Part shown: piece by piece, positions 26,894 through 36,357 of the stretch | Layout: each line of letters opens with the position of its first letter | Position numbering within the stretch: the stretch's first letter is position 1 | Source of the DNA: JBOEGW01 sp050633625 | GTDB lineage: Bacteria; Pseudomonadota; Alphaproteobacteria; Rhodobacterales; Rhodobacteraceae | Reading direction: 5' to 3' | Length of the DNA: 64,000 nt | NCBI GenBank assembly: GCA_050633625.1 | Contig: JBOEGW010000007.1 | Location: 401,320 to 465,319 of the forward strand | Made by a program: the position numbers and the translations under genes | Notes under the pieces: model-generated | Told to the model about the DNA's origin: nothing | What the model saw: only the letters and a program-made list of their open reading frames with translations | The model's database searches: none

Positions 26894-28756
26894 CTAGGAT
26901 GTGGGGGCCTCGCCATCTTGCCCCTGTTCGTCTTCGCTGGCCTGACGCGCCCACATCGCCGCATATTTGCCGCCCCGCGCCAGCAAAGCCTCATGGGTGC
27001 CTTCCTCGGACACAACGCCAGCCTCCAAAACCACAATCCGATCCGCATCCACAATCGTCGACAACCGGTGCGCAATCGTGATCACTGTGCGCCCTTGGCT
27101 CATCGCCTTGAGCGAGTCTTGAATGTCGCGCTCGGTTTCTGTGTCCAACGCCGAAGTCGCCTCATCCAACACCAAAATCGGCGGATTTTTCAAAAGCGTG
27201 CGCGCGATGCCCACACGTTGCTTTTCGCCCCCCGACAACTTGAGGCCGCGTTCGCCAACTGTGGTGTTATACCCTTCGGGCAAACCCGCGATAAAGTCAT
27301 GGATTTTCGCCGCGCGCGCCACCCGTTCAATATCTTCCTGCGTGGCACCTTCGCGCCCATAGGCGATGTTGTAACCTACAGTGTCATTGAACAAAACCGT
27401 GTCTTGAGGCACCACCCCAATCGCATTGTGAAGGCTCTCTTGCGTCACATCACGCACGTCTTGCCCGTCGATTGACAAAGCCCCGTCACTCACATCGTAA
27501 AACCGGAACAAAAGCCTGCCGATCGTCGACTTTCCAGACCCGGACGGGCCAACAATCGCCACCGTGTGCCCGGCAGGCACATCAATATCGACGCCCTGCA
27601 AAATCAACCGACTGTCCTCATAGCCAAACGCCACGTCCTTCAGCGCAACATGCCCGCCGGAGATGGCCAAATCAGGCGCGCCGGGCTTGTCCCTGACCTC
27701 TGCGGGCTGCTCCAACAATCCAAACATTTCTCCCATATCCACAAGCGCTTGACGGATTTCACGATAGACCGAGCCAAGGAAATTGAGCGGCATTGTGATC
27801 TGCACCATATAGGCGTTCACCATGACAAAATCCCCGGTCGACAGGGTGCCACTCTCCACCCCATAGGCGGCCAAAATCATCACACCCACAAGCCCGGACG
27901 TGATAATAAAGCTCTGACCAGCGTTGAGAAACGCCAAGGATTGCGAGGTCTTGATCGCCGCCGTCTCATAGCCCGCCATCGACGCGTCAAAGCGCTTTGC
28001 CTCGCGCTTTTCCGCGCCGAAGTATTTCACAGTTTCAAAGTTCAACAGACTGTCCACGGCCTTTTGGTTGGCGTCCGTGTCTTGGTCGTTCATCTGTTTA
28101 CGAATACGCACACGCCACTCGGTGATCGCAAAGGTGAAGCGCACATAAAGCGCAATCGTGACAAGCACGATCGCCAAATACGACCAGCCGAAATAAAAGG
28201 CGAAAAAGATCGCAACAAGCCCAAGCTCCAAGAACAGCGGCACGATATTGAACACCAAGAACCGCAACAAGAACTCAACGCCCTTAACGCCGCGCTCCAT
28301 GATCCGGCTCAGACCACCCGTCTTGCGGCTGATATGATAGCGCAAGCTCATCGCGTGAATATGTTGAAAAGTCTCAAGCGCCATCGCCCGCAACGCGCGC
28401 TGCGCAACCTTGGCGAAAATCCCGTCCCGCAATTGGTTCAGCGCCACCGACAAAAAGCGCGAAGTGCCGTATGCCAGCGTCAGACCGATCGCCCCCATCG
28501 CCAACATCCACGCCGGCGAAACGCTTTCGCCCGTGAGCGCATCCACCGCAACCCCGTAAAGAAAGGGCGTCGCGAGGGCGACAAACTTCGTGAAAATCAA
28601 CAACGACAGCGACAAGATGACCCGCGCTTTGATATCGCGCTCACCTTCTGGCCACAAATACGGCACAACCCGTTTGATGGTGCGCCAACTTTGCCCATCC
28701 GCTTCGCCCGACACCCGCGCCTCTGTCACAGTTCTTTGTCCGCCGCCCCGTCGCAT
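26894..28756 (-). CDS. Atm1-like ABC exporter (fused permease and ATPase)
   Basis: Half-transporter of 620 residues that should act as a homodimer in the inner membrane. The membrane domain has six helices within residues ~45-320; the ATPase has Walker A GPSGSGKSTIGRL, signature LSGGEKQRVGIART and Walker B ILVLDEATSALD, then a switch His in ITIAHRLS. The segment order and sequence style agree with the Atm1/HMT1 group, which exports glutathione-conjugated or sulfur compounds and metals in Alphaproteobacteria. The substrate is inferred from the family. Confidence 0.88.
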   Translation of the reverse strand: MRRGGGQRTVTEARVSGEADGQSWRTIKRVVPYLWPEGERDIKARVILSLSLLIFTKFVALATPFLYGVAVDALTGESVSPAWMLAMGAIGLTLAYGTSRFLSVALNQLRDGIFAKVAQRALRAMALETFQHIHAMSLRYHISRKTGGLSRIMERGVKGVEFLLRFLVFNIVPLFLELGLVAIFFAFYFGWSYLAIVLVTIALYVRFTFAITEWRVRIRKQMNDQDTDANQKAVDSLLNFETVKYFGAEKREAKRFDASMAGYETAAIKTSQSLAFLNAGQSFIITSGLVGVMILAAYGVESGTLSTGDFVMVNAYMVQITMPLNFLGSVYREIRQALVDMGEMFGLLEQPAEVRDKPGAPDLAISGGHVALKDVAFGYEDSRLILQGVDIDVPAGHTVAIVGPSGSGKSTIGRLLFRFYDVSDGALSIDGQDVRDVTQESLHNAIGVVPQDTVLFNDTVGYNIAYGREGATQEDIERVARAAKIHDFIAGLPEGYNTTVGERGLKLSGGEKQRVGIARTLLKNPPILVLDEATSALDTETERDIQDSLKAMSQGRTVITIAHRLSTIVDADRIVVLEAGVVSEEGTHEALLARGGKYAAMWARQASEDEQGQDGEAPTS

Positions 28757-28846
28757 GGTTTCGTCCTTCCGAGAATTGAAGGGTCTAGGTAGGCGCGATT
28801 GCAGGCAATGACCAGAGGGGAGCGCGCGGAGAGTTCATGTGTCGCC

Positions 28847-30037
28847 CTACTCAGGCAAGGAAAACACCTGCCCGGGGTAGATTAAATCCGGGTCGCGGAT
28901 CAGATCGCGGTTGGCGGCAAACACCTGCACGTATCGCAACCCATCCCCATACCGCGCCTCTGAGATGGCCCATAAGGTCGCCCCATGTTGCACAGTGATC
29001 GCAGCGGCGCGCTTGCCGTCTTCGCCCAGATTTGCCGCCAAAGCCGCAGCCTGCAACACAGCAGCCTCTTCGCGCTTAAACGGCGTTTCTACCCGCGCTG
29101 TCACCTCGCCTTGCGGTGTCACCTCATCCAATCGCAAGGTGTAAACCCCCGCTTGGACATCCTCCGGTAATGGCAAGTGCCACTGGCCCACCGCCTCAGG
29201 CGCAAGCCCAATCGGCGCCCCGTCCAAATAGACCTGAACCGCGCCAGAACTGCGCCCAGCCAAAGCAACGCCGCCCGCATCGGAATACGCAATACTGTCG
29301 AGCGACAAAGGCGCGATCACCGGTCCGCCTTCGTTGTCTTGCTGGTTTGCAAGTGGAGGTGCGTCCTGAACAACCTTTGCGCCCTCTGGACCAGCCAATA
29401 CCAGCTTTGGTTGCTGCGAAACCTCGACTTCTTGCGTGCCGTCTTGCGCGCCGTCCTCAAAGCCATCCTCAAGGGACGCCGCCGCGCTTTGCTGTGCCAC
29501 AGGTTCAACCAAGAGCGTTTGCGCCGAGGTCGTGACCTCGCCCGCCACGTCCATTTCAAGCCATAGGTCGCGCCCCTCCTCGCCCTCTGGCATATCAAAC
29601 AACGCCACAAAATTCCCGCCAGCATCGGCAAGCGTTTCATGGACGATTTGCCCACCTGCCAGGATGCGCAGCGTCGCACCGGGCGCGGCAAACCCCGCAA
29701 TCACCGCGTTCCCATCGGGCGTAATGCGCACAACGTCAAACTCAGGGGCCTTGAGCGCTTCTTGCGGCCCATCCGCCCTGTCCGTCTGCTCAGGTTGCTC
29801 AGGTTGCTCACGTTGCACAGGCGGCTCGGTCGTCTTCTCTTGCGCCTCGACCGGTGCACCATTAGGCGTGTCACCCGCCACAATGGGCGCTGGCCTCTCA
29901 ACGTCGGCGGTGTCGCTCTGCGCCACCTCGCCGTCAGTTTGCTCAGACATCAATCCCCAAACCGACACCAAGAAAATCGCCACCAAAACAGCGCCCCCCA
30001 GAAGCCATCCAGCCCAGCCTTGCATAAGTTTCGTCAT
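28847..30037 (-). CDS. LysM domain membrane-anchored protein
   Basis: A 396-residue protein. I start at the ATG behind AGGGA; upstream starts would add about 14 residues without a ribosome site. It has an N-terminal helix (about residues 9-31), a Glu/Pro/Gln-rich linker, one or two Ig-like beta domains (residues ~90-330, including VIAGFAAPGATLRI and VYLDGAPIGLAP), and one LysM repeat at the C-terminus (HGATLWAISEARYGDGLRY). It should be anchored in the inner membrane and bind peptidoglycan. Similar Ig-like/LysM proteins are common in Rhodobacterales; the role is not known. Confidence 0.82.
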   Translation of the reverse strand: MTKLMQGWAGWLLGGAVLVAIFLVSVWGLMSEQTDGEVAQSDTADVERPAPIVAGDTPNGAPVEAQEKTTEPPVQREQPEQPEQTDRADGPQEALKAPEFDVVRITPDGNAVIAGFAAPGATLRILAGGQIVHETLADAGGNFVALFDMPEGEEGRDLWLEMDVAGEVTTSAQTLLVEPVAQQSAAASLEDGFEDGAQDGTQEVEVSQQPKLVLAGPEGAKVVQDAPPLANQQDNEGGPVIAPLSLDSIAYSDAGGVALAGRSSGAVQVYLDGAPIGLAPEAVGQWHLPLPEDVQAGVYTLRLDEVTPQGEVTARVETPFKREEAAVLQAAALAANLGEDGKRAAAITVQHGATLWAISEARYGDGLRYVQVFAANRDLIRDPDLIYPGQVFSLPE

Positions 30038-30122
30038 GGAATATTCCCTATCTGAAAGGCGGTTGATCGACCTTAGCAACAGGTCTATGAGCGGTCAAAA
30101 GCAATCATCAAAGGTCAAACTC

Positions 30123-30680
30123 ATGTCAGCCAGCCCCCGTTCCGTTTGCGTCTATTGCGGCTCTCGTTTTGGGGCTGATCCGGCCTATAAAGCAGCAGCC
30201 GACGACTTGGGCGCGGGATTGGCGCAGCTTTCATGGCGCTTGGTCTATGGCGCAGGCGATGTCGGCTTGATGGGGGCGGTGGCCAACGCCGCCCAAGCCG
30301 CGGGCGGCGAAACTTTTGGCGTGATCCCAACGCATTTACTCGAATTTGAGGTCGGCAAACGCGACCTCACCACCTTTATCATCACTGAAAACATGCATGA
30401 GCGCAAAAAGGTGATGTTCATGAACTCGGACGCCGTGGTGGTGTTGCCCGGCGGCGCCGGGTCGCTTGACGAGTTTTTCGAGGTGCTGACTTGGCGCCAG
30501 CTTGGCTTGCACGACAAGCCCATTTTGTTGCTCAACACCAATGGATATTGGGATCCGCTGATCAGCTTGATGGATCATGTCGTCGCTGAGGGCTTCGCGG
30601 ACGCGTCGATCTTGGATTTCATCACAATTGTCGCGGATGTCCCGGCAACGCTTGCACAGCTCACAACCGCCCTCGCCTAG
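30123..30680 (+). CDS. LOG family phosphoribohydrolase
   Basis: A 185-residue Rossmann-like protein of the LOG (YvdD, TIGR00730) family. The motif PGGAGSLDEFFE and the upstream ERKKVMF stretch form the conserved nucleotide site. Family members cleave nucleoside 5'-monophosphates to ribose 5-phosphate and free base, and in plants activate cytokinins. The start is the ATG of the CSGG-like N-terminus (VYCGSRFGADP). Monocistronic; the divergent LysM gene lies 86 bases upstream. Confidence 0.92.
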   Translation: MSASPRSVCVYCGSRFGADPAYKAAADDLGAGLAQLSWRLVYGAGDVGLMGAVANAAQAAGGETFGVIPTHLLEFEVGKRDLTTFIITENMHERKKVMFMNSDAVVVLPGGAGSLDEFFEVLTWRQLGLHDKPILLLNTNGYWDPLISLMDHVVAEGFADASILDFITIVADVPATLAQLTTALA

Positions 30681-30725
30681 CCCGCGCTCCTGCCCCGGCC
30701 TTAACGCCCCTTTGAGTTAGAGGGA

Positions 30726-30756
30726 TTGACGCGCTGCGTGATTATGTAGTTATGTA
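30726..30756 (+). promoter_or_regulatory. Candidate promoter of arsR-SRPBCC, overlapping its operator
   Basis: TTGACG at 30726 and TATGTA at 30751 are separated by 19 bases, a weak sigma-70-like pair. If used, transcription would start near 30762, at the ATG itself. The -10 falls inside the palindrome at 30745-30770, so regulator binding would block it. Confidence 0.4.
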
Positions 30757-30770
30757 GCTACATGACTACA
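30745..30770. promoter_or_regulatory. Palindromic operator overlapping the arsR start codon
   Basis: A 26-base inverted repeat with one mismatched pair: GTAGTTATGTAG at 30746-30757 faces CTACATGACTAC at 30758-30769. The central 12 bases ATGTAGCTACAT are perfectly symmetric. Such dyads bind dimeric ArsR-type repressors, and this one covers the predicted start codon at 30762, so it is a likely autoregulatory site. Confidence 0.7.
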
Positions 30771-31124
30771 AATGATCATATGGATTCGGTTTTCGCCGCG
30801 CTCGCCCATGGCACCCGCCGTCACATGCTCAACATTGTGCGCGATCATCCCGGCATCACAGTTGGCAAACTCGCCGCGCATTTCGATGTGAGCCGGATCA
30901 CCATCATGCAGCACCTCAGCGTGCTCACGGACTGTGCTTTGGTGATCAGCGAAAAGGACGGGCGTGCGCGCAAACTATACCTGAACGCCGCCCCAATTCA
31001 CGACATCCACAGCCGTTGGATTGATCAATACGCCGCCCATTGGGCGGAGCGCACTTTCACAATCAAACGCGTGGCCGAAGCCGCCGCGCTTGCTGCCAAA
31101 AAGGACCATAAGAATGACGACTGA
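30762..31124 (+). CDS. ArsR family transcriptional regulator
   Basis: A 120-residue winged-helix regulator. LNIVRDHPGITVGKLAAHFDVSRITIMQHL is the helix-turn-helix of the ArsR/SmtB fold, followed by a beta-wing around VISEKDGRARKLYL. No CXC metal site is visible, so it probably senses something other than arsenic-type metals. No ribosome site precedes either ATG (30762 or 30780), and a palindrome spans the first one. It overlaps the SRPBCC gene by 11 bases, a common regulator-effector pairing in which the regulator represses its own operon. Confidence 0.88.
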   Translation: MTTNDHMDSVFAALAHGTRRHMLNIVRDHPGITVGKLAAHFDVSRITIMQHLSVLTDCALVISEKDGRARKLYLNAAPIHDIHSRWIDQYAAHWAERTFTIKRVAEAAALAAKKDHKNDD

Positions 31125-31632
31125 GCGAAAGACATACCGCACGCGCACGATGATTGACGCCCCGATTGAGACAGTTTGGGCGGCGCTCGTCAAAACCGAT
31201 GAGGCTTTGCCGTTTTTCTTTGGGGGCGTGTGCCAAACCACAAATGCGCTCGCCAAAGGCGCGAAAATGCGCATGAGCCACCCCTCGGGCAAAGTGGCGA
31301 TGGTGGTGGGCGAGGTCTTGGCCTTTGAGCCGCCCCACCGCTATTCACACACCTTTCAGATGACCCATATTGATGAGCCAGCCGCCACGATCGTTTATGA
31401 GTTGAGTGAGGTGGAGGGCGGAACGCAATTTGACCTCGTGATCGAAAACGCAGTGCCCGGCAGCAAGCTGGAAAAGGAAATGGTGGGCGCTCAAGAGTTC
31501 ATTTCGCAAAACCTGAAAGCCTTTATCGAAAACGGTCGCCCGGCGTTTTCCGGGCGCATGGTCATGTTGATCTCACCGCTGTTCCCATTGATCGCCAAAC
31601 GGGTCCAACGCATTGAAAACTGGCCACTTTAA
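31114..31632 (+). CDS. SRPBCC (AHSA1-like) family protein
   Basis: A 172-residue helix-grip protein beginning at an ATG 11 bases before the end of arsR. YRTRTMIDAPIETVWAAL is the N-terminal strand-helix of the START/SRPBCC fold, and FEPPHRYSHTF is typical of the AHSA1-like group. These proteins bind hydrophobic small molecules; pairs with ArsR regulators are frequent. The C-terminal ~20 residues (LISPLFPLIAKRVQ) are hydrophobic and may contact the membrane. Function unknown. Confidence 0.85.
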   Translation: MTTERKTYRTRTMIDAPIETVWAALVKTDEALPFFFGGVCQTTNALAKGAKMRMSHPSGKVAMVVGEVLAFEPPHRYSHTFQMTHIDEPAATIVYELSEVEGGTQFDLVIENAVPGSKLEKEMVGAQEFISQNLKAFIENGRPAFSGRMVMLISPLFPLIAKRVQRIENWPL

Positions 31633-31641
31633 ACAACACAC

Positions 31642-31671
31642 AAAAACGGCCGCCCCAGTTCGGGACGGCCG
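31642..31671 (-). terminator. Intrinsic terminator of sodB
   Basis: Read on the minus strand, CGGCCGTCCC pairs with GGGGCGGCCG (one G-U pair) around a short loop, followed by TTTTT. It sits 24 bases beyond the sodB stop and also separates it from the convergent SRPBCC gene. Confidence 0.85.
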
Positions 31672-31695
31672 CTAAATCACTTATGTCGCAAAGGT

Positions 31696-32295
31696 TCACA
31701 TGCGCGAAGCGACGTTTTCCCAGTTGACGAGCTTGTCAAGGAAGTTGCTCAGATACACCGGGCGCTTGTTGCGGAAATCAATGTAATAGGAGTGCTCCCA
31801 GACATCGCAACCCAGTAACGCGGTTTGACCAAAGCACAAAGGGTTCACACCGTTTTCGGTTTTTGTCACCTTAAGCGATCCGTCCGTGTCCTTTACGAGC
31901 CATGCCCAGCCAGAGCCGAATTGACCAGCGCCCGCAGCGGCGAACTCTTCTTTAAACTTGTCCACGGACCCAAAGGCCTCGTTGAGCGCCTTTTCAAGCT
32001 CGCCCGGCATTGCCGCGCCATTTGGCCCCATCATTTCCCAGAACTGTGTGTGGTTCCAGTGTTGCGAAGCGTTGTTGAAAATGCCGTTTTGGGCCACAGC
32101 GGAGGCGTCATAGGTGCCCTTGATGATCTCCTCAACGGATTTGCCTTCCCATTCGGTGCCAGCGATCAATTTGTTGCCGTTGTCCACGTAAGCTTTGTGG
32201 TGGATATCGTGATGGTACTCCATCGTTTCCTGCGACATGCCAGCCGCGGCCAGCGCATCATGTGCATAGGGAAGGTCGGGAAGTTCAAAAGCCAT
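31696..32295 (-). CDS. sodB: Superoxide dismutase (Fe)
   Basis: Cytosolic superoxide dismutase of 199 residues. Metal ligands predicted from the alignment pattern are His28, His82 (in HWNHTQFW), Asp164 and His168 (in CDVWEHSYY). The residues GAGQFGSGWAW around position 125 favour the iron form over the manganese form. The gene is monocistronic with its own terminator; the region upstream to 32510 holds its promoter but I cannot place it. Confidence 0.95.
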   Translation of the reverse strand: MAFELPDLPYAHDALAAAGMSQETMEYHHDIHHKAYVDNGNKLIAGTEWEGKSVEEIIKGTYDASAVAQNGIFNNASQHWNHTQFWEMMGPNGAAMPGELEKALNEAFGSVDKFKEEFAAAGAGQFGSGWAWLVKDTDGSLKVTKTENGVNPLCFGQTALLGCDVWEHSYYIDFRNKRPVYLSNFLDKLVNWENVASRM

Positions 32296-32510
32296 TGGGA
32301 TAGCCCCCTGTTCTTAGCGTTTCAGTTGGGTATTAGATGTGCCTGACCGGGGGGTAAGGTCAAGGGGCGCGCGCGTTGTTTTTATGAAAACCCCGTGAAA
32401 AGCGGTACACAGGAAGCCCACAGCGTATGTGCTCTGATGAACTGAGGAATTTTTGAGCAGCGCCGGGTTTGTCTCAACGGTTTGGAGACTTACCCAGCGA
32501 TGATGGGCAT

Positions 32511-33008
32511 TTAGCGCGCCGCGTTTTCGAGCAGCGCCGTCAAATAGTCCTCAACCGAGCGAAATCCCAAGACGCGGTAGCCCTCGGCCTCCGCCATCAC
32601 CGCCCCCGCCACCTGCGCAATTCGCGTGCGCCGGATCATACCGGGGGTAAAGCCGCGCCGATCAAACGGACAGAGCTTGGCAATCACCTTTTCAGCCTCC
32701 GCGCCGGTAATGTCATACATAACGCGCGCCTCACTGACATCAATCGCCGCCCCGTGCCCCGAGCCAATCGCCACAAGGGCCCGCTCGATCAGGGCTTCGG
32801 TTTCCTTGGGGGCACAGAACGCCAACAGCTCGTCGGGCGACATCCAAGCGAGGCGCACAGACCCGGCCTGCGTATAGGTGAGCGGATCTGGCAACGAAGG
32901 ACCAAGCGCCTTGGCGATCTTGCTCAGAACTGCCGCCGCGCCGCGCAGCGTGATCATCCCCTGCGCCGCCGCCTTGGAAACCCGCGCCTCACCCGCCAAA
33001 TCAAACAT
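32511..33008 (-). CDS. soxG: Sarcosine oxidase gamma subunit
   Basis: Small subunit of heterotetrameric sarcosine oxidase, 165 residues. The start overlaps the soxA stop by eight bases. The sequence VRLAWMSPDELLAF and the closing SVEDYLTALLENA are typical of the gamma subunit, which has a GcvT-like fold and stabilises the complex. Last gene of the soxB-X-soxD-soxA-soxG operon on this strand. Confidence 0.93.
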   Translation of the reverse strand: MFDLAGEARVSKAAAQGMITLRGAAAVLSKIAKALGPSLPDPLTYTQAGSVRLAWMSPDELLAFCAPKETEALIERALVAIGSGHGAAIDVSEARVMYDITGAEAEKVIAKLCPFDRRGFTPGMIRRTRIAQVAGAVMAEAEGYRVLGFRSVEDYLTALLENAAR

Positions 33009-36000
33009 CAGCCTTCTCCCCTTTGGGATCATAAAAACATGGGTCCACAACCCGCGCCTTGATCACAACGCCAGTGCCATCCAAGGTTGGAATATCCACC
33101 ACATCGCCCATCCGATCCATGCCGCCTTGCAACAAACCCATAGCAATCCCGCACCGTAACGTGGGCGAATAATAGGTGGAGGTCACCCGCCCTTGAGTCA
33201 CGTTTTGCCCGTTCGCATTGACGCCCTGCCCGCTGATATAGCTGCCATCCGGGATCACCATTCCGTCCAAAGTCGACAGCCCAACAAGCCTCCAGCGATC
33301 AGGGTCCACCATATGACGGCGCGCCTGTGCGCGCTTGCCGATATAGTCGGGTTTGACCTTGGAAATCGCCCATTCAAGGCCCAGATCCTGCGGGATAACC
33401 GTGCCATCTGTTTCGTCCCCGATCATGACAAACCCCTTTTCGGCCCGCAAAACATGCATCGCTTCGGTGCCATAGGGCGTGATCCCGTGATCTGCCCCCG
33501 CGCGCATGATCGCGTCCCACATGGCTTGTCCCTGCCCGGCCGCCACAGCGATTTCAAAGCTCAACTCGCCGGAAAACGAAATCCGAAACACCCGCGCCTT
33601 AATGCCGCCAAGCGTCCCTTGCGCCCAGGTCATGAACGGCAAAGCATCGCGCGAAACCTCCATGCCGCCAAGGGCCTCAAGCACCAAACGTGCCTTTGGC
33701 CCGGCCACAGCAATCTGTGCGAACTGCTCGCTCACATTTGCCGTATAGACGCGCCAATCCCACCATTCGGTTTGCAGCCATTCCTCCATATGTGCATGGA
33801 TGCGCTCCGCGCCGCCTGTGGTCGTGTGACACAGCCAGGTTTGCTCATCTATGCGCGCCACGACACCGTCATCAGACAGAAACCCGTTTTCGCTGCACAC
33901 CAGCCCGTAGCGGCATTTGCCAACTTTAAGCGCTGACATTTTGTTGGTGTAGATCATGTCGAGAAAACGCCCGGCATCCGGGCCTTTGACGATGATTTTT
34001 CCCAAGGTCGACGCATCCAGCACCCCGACCGCATTGCGCACGGCGAGGATTTCACGATTGATCGCGAGCGACGTGGTTTCGACCCCATGCGGATAGGCAA
34101 AGGGGCGCCGCCAATGGCCAACAGGTTCAAACACAGCACCCTGTTGTTCGTGCCAGCTGTGCATTGGCGTTTTGCGGATTGGCTGGAACAAATCGCCGCG
34201 CGCTTCGCCTGTGATGGCGGCCATCGAAATGGGCGTATAGGGCGGGCGAAAAGTCGTGGTGCCCGTCTGCGCAATACCTTGATCTAAAGCATGAGAAAGG
34301 GTCGCCAGACCATTGATATTGGACAGTTTTCCCTGATCTGTCGCCATGCCAAGTGTGGTGTAGCGCTTGGTGTGTTCCACGCTCGCATAGCCTTCGCGCG
34401 CTGCCAATTCCACGTCCGCGACCTTAACGTCATTTTGAAAATCGAGCCACATTTTCGACTTCGCGCGCGCCTCGGCCCCCTCCGGCATGACCCAGCAAGG
34501 GTGCAGCGGTTGCGCTTCTTCATGTGTTCCTTTTGGCGCAGCTTTACGGGTGAGTTTTGCGCCTGCCGCCTTGGCAGCCGCGCGCCCCGCGTCATGCGCA
34601 TCCAGCAAGGTTTCATGGTGCAACAAAGCCCCCGAAGCCGCCCCGGCGCAGCGCACAAACCCCTCACCATCCGCCCCAAGCGGGGGCCGACCACTGTCCG
34701 GCACAAACATCGCGCCGCGCGTATCCCACAAGAGTTTCCCGCCGCAATGCGAATACAAATGAACAGCCGGCGACCAGCCGCCCGACATCGCAACGCAATC
34801 GCATTTGATCTCCTCCACCGCCGCGCCTGCCCCGCCTTGGCGCGTCACAAGCACCGATTTCACAGCGCGTTTGCCCTTCACATCGGCAATCCCCTGCCCA
34901 TGCATCAAACGCACCCCTGCCTTGCGCAGTTTATCCGCCAAAGGTCCGGTCAAAACAGGGCGCACATCAACCACCGCTGGCACCTCAAGCCCCGCCTCAA
35001 CAAGCGCAAGCGCTGTGCGATACGCATCGTCGTTATTGGTGACAACAACCGTGCGCCGCCCCGGAGCAACGCCCCAATTCACAACGTAATCGCGCACAGC
35101 ACTCGCCAACATCACCCCCGGCACATCGTTATGCGCAAAGGCCAGCGGGCGCTCAATCGCGCCGGTCGCCGCGACGATTTGCGCCGCTCGAATACGCCAC
35201 AACCGATGCCGCACACGCCCATCGCCTGGCGTGTGATCGGCCACACGTTGATAGCCAAGCGCAAATCCATGATCATACACGCCCGCCCCCGATGTGCGCG
35301 CCAACATCGTGACATTTTCCATATCAGACAGCGCTTTAACAGCCGCATCGACCCATTGCCCCGGTGCCATCCCGTCGATCTCACCGCCCTCAACAGGCGC
35401 GCGCCCGCCCCAATATGCGCTTTGTTCCAACACCACGACCGAAACACCCGTTGCCGCTGCCGCCCGCGCCGCCGCAAGCCCCGCAACCCCGCCGCCGACG
35501 ATCAACACATCGCAATGGTGATAGATATGCTCATAACGATCAACGTCTTGAGTGTCGGCCTGAGGCGCAGCCCCAAGCCCGGCGGATTGGCGGATAAACG
35601 GCTCAAAAACCGCCTCCCAAGCGCGCCGCGGATACATGAAGGTCTTGTAATAAAATCCTGCTGGCAAAAACCGCGAAAACACAGCGTTGATCGCGCCAAT
35701 ATCAAAGGCCAAAGACGGCCAGTGGTTTTGCGATTTCGCCACCAAACCCTGAAACACCTCGGTGGTGGTCATCCGCTGGTTTGGCTCGAACCGGGCGCCT
35801 TCCCCAAGGCCCACAAGCGCGTTTGGCTCCTCAACGCCAGAGGCCACAAGCCCGCGCGCCCTGTGATATTTGAACGAACGCCCCACCATCATCTGCCCAG
35901 CACCAAGCAGCGCCGAGGCCAAAGTATCGCCCGCAAAACCGCTGTGCGATTTGCCATTGAAGGTAAAGGACACAGGTTTGGACCGGTCGATCAGCCGCCC

Positions 36001-36024
36001 CCGCCCATCGAGTCGAAAGCTCAT
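33001..36024 (-). CDS. soxA: Sarcosine oxidase alpha subunit
   Basis: Large subunit of 1007 residues of the complex that oxidises sarcosine to glycine and transfers the methyl carbon to tetrahydrofolate. Domain order: a ferredoxin-like N-terminal domain (SFTFNGKSHSGFAGDTLASAL), a dinucleotide-binding domain with VLIVGGGVAGLAAARAA, an NAD-binding middle part, and a C-terminal folate-binding GcvT-like domain from about residue 600. Start ATG overlaps soxD by four bases. The four oxidase subunits are all present and intact. Confidence 0.96.
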   Translation of the reverse strand: MSFRLDGRGRLIDRSKPVSFTFNGKSHSGFAGDTLASALLGAGQMMVGRSFKYHRARGLVASGVEEPNALVGLGEGARFEPNQRMTTTEVFQGLVAKSQNHWPSLAFDIGAINAVFSRFLPAGFYYKTFMYPRRAWEAVFEPFIRQSAGLGAAPQADTQDVDRYEHIYHHCDVLIVGGGVAGLAAARAAAATGVSVVVLEQSAYWGGRAPVEGGEIDGMAPGQWVDAAVKALSDMENVTMLARTSGAGVYDHGFALGYQRVADHTPGDGRVRHRLWRIRAAQIVAATGAIERPLAFAHNDVPGVMLASAVRDYVVNWGVAPGRRTVVVTNNDDAYRTALALVEAGLEVPAVVDVRPVLTGPLADKLRKAGVRLMHGQGIADVKGKRAVKSVLVTRQGGAGAAVEEIKCDCVAMSGGWSPAVHLYSHCGGKLLWDTRGAMFVPDSGRPPLGADGEGFVRCAGAASGALLHHETLLDAHDAGRAAAKAAGAKLTRKAAPKGTHEEAQPLHPCWVMPEGAEARAKSKMWLDFQNDVKVADVELAAREGYASVEHTKRYTTLGMATDQGKLSNINGLATLSHALDQGIAQTGTTTFRPPYTPISMAAITGEARGDLFQPIRKTPMHSWHEQQGAVFEPVGHWRRPFAYPHGVETTSLAINREILAVRNAVGVLDASTLGKIIVKGPDAGRFLDMIYTNKMSALKVGKCRYGLVCSENGFLSDDGVVARIDEQTWLCHTTTGGAERIHAHMEEWLQTEWWDWRVYTANVSEQFAQIAVAGPKARLVLEALGGMEVSRDALPFMTWAQGTLGGIKARVFRISFSGELSFEIAVAAGQGQAMWDAIMRAGADHGITPYGTEAMHVLRAEKGFVMIGDETDGTVIPQDLGLEWAISKVKPDYIGKRAQARRHMVDPDRWRLVGLSTLDGMVIPDGSYISGQGVNANGQNVTQGRVTSTYYSPTLRCGIAMGLLQGGMDRMGDVVDIPTLDGTGVVIKARVVDPCFYDPKGEKADV

Positions 36025-36344
36025 GAGAACCCCTCCCATTCTGGCAGACGTTTTTGGATCAGGGCACAAAGGTCGGACGGCGGCGCCGAGACCTGCGCGA
36101 TGTAGGTGCCAAAGACTTCAAGCGTCACTGTATGGCGCGCGGCGTGAAACCACTTGCCACAGCCCGCCGCATGCCGCCAGCGTTCAAAATGGACGCCTTT
36201 CGGGTTCTTTCTCGCAAACAAATACGCCTCAAACGCCGCCTCATCGGCCTCAACGCCCGCGCGCTGAACATGCGCCTCTCCGCCCGGCTCAAGCTCGGTT
36301 TCATCCGCCATCACCCCGCAATATGGGCATTCAAGTCTCAGCAT
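36021..36344 (-). CDS. soxD: Sarcosine oxidase delta subunit
   Basis: Zinc-containing subunit of 107 residues. The start ATG gives the standard N-terminus LRLECPYCG with the Cys pair Cys6 and Cys9; HAAGCGKWF supplies the remaining His/Cys ligands, and the C-terminal half matches delta subunits (HTVTLEVFGTY). It overlaps soxA by ATGA. The gene upstream is the unrecognised gene X rather than soxB. Confidence 0.94.
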   Translation of the reverse strand: MLRLECPYCGVMADETELEPGGEAHVQRAGVEADEAAFEAYLFARKNPKGVHFERWRHAAGCGKWFHAARHTVTLEVFGTYIAQVSAPPSDLCALIQKRLPEWEGFS

Positions 36345-36357
36345 GCTGCGCGCTCCT

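Noticed and set aside
27566..28792. 408-residue open frame opposite the ABC exporter
   Set aside because: Arg/His-rich shadow; the exporter is intact on the other strand.
29436..30122. Upstream extension of the LOG-family frame
   Set aside because: It is antisense to the LysM gene; homology begins at 30123.
34291..36105. 604-residue open frame on the plus strand opposite soxA
   Set aside because: Antisense shadow caused by GC-rich codon bias of soxA; composition is Arg/Pro/His-rich with no domain.
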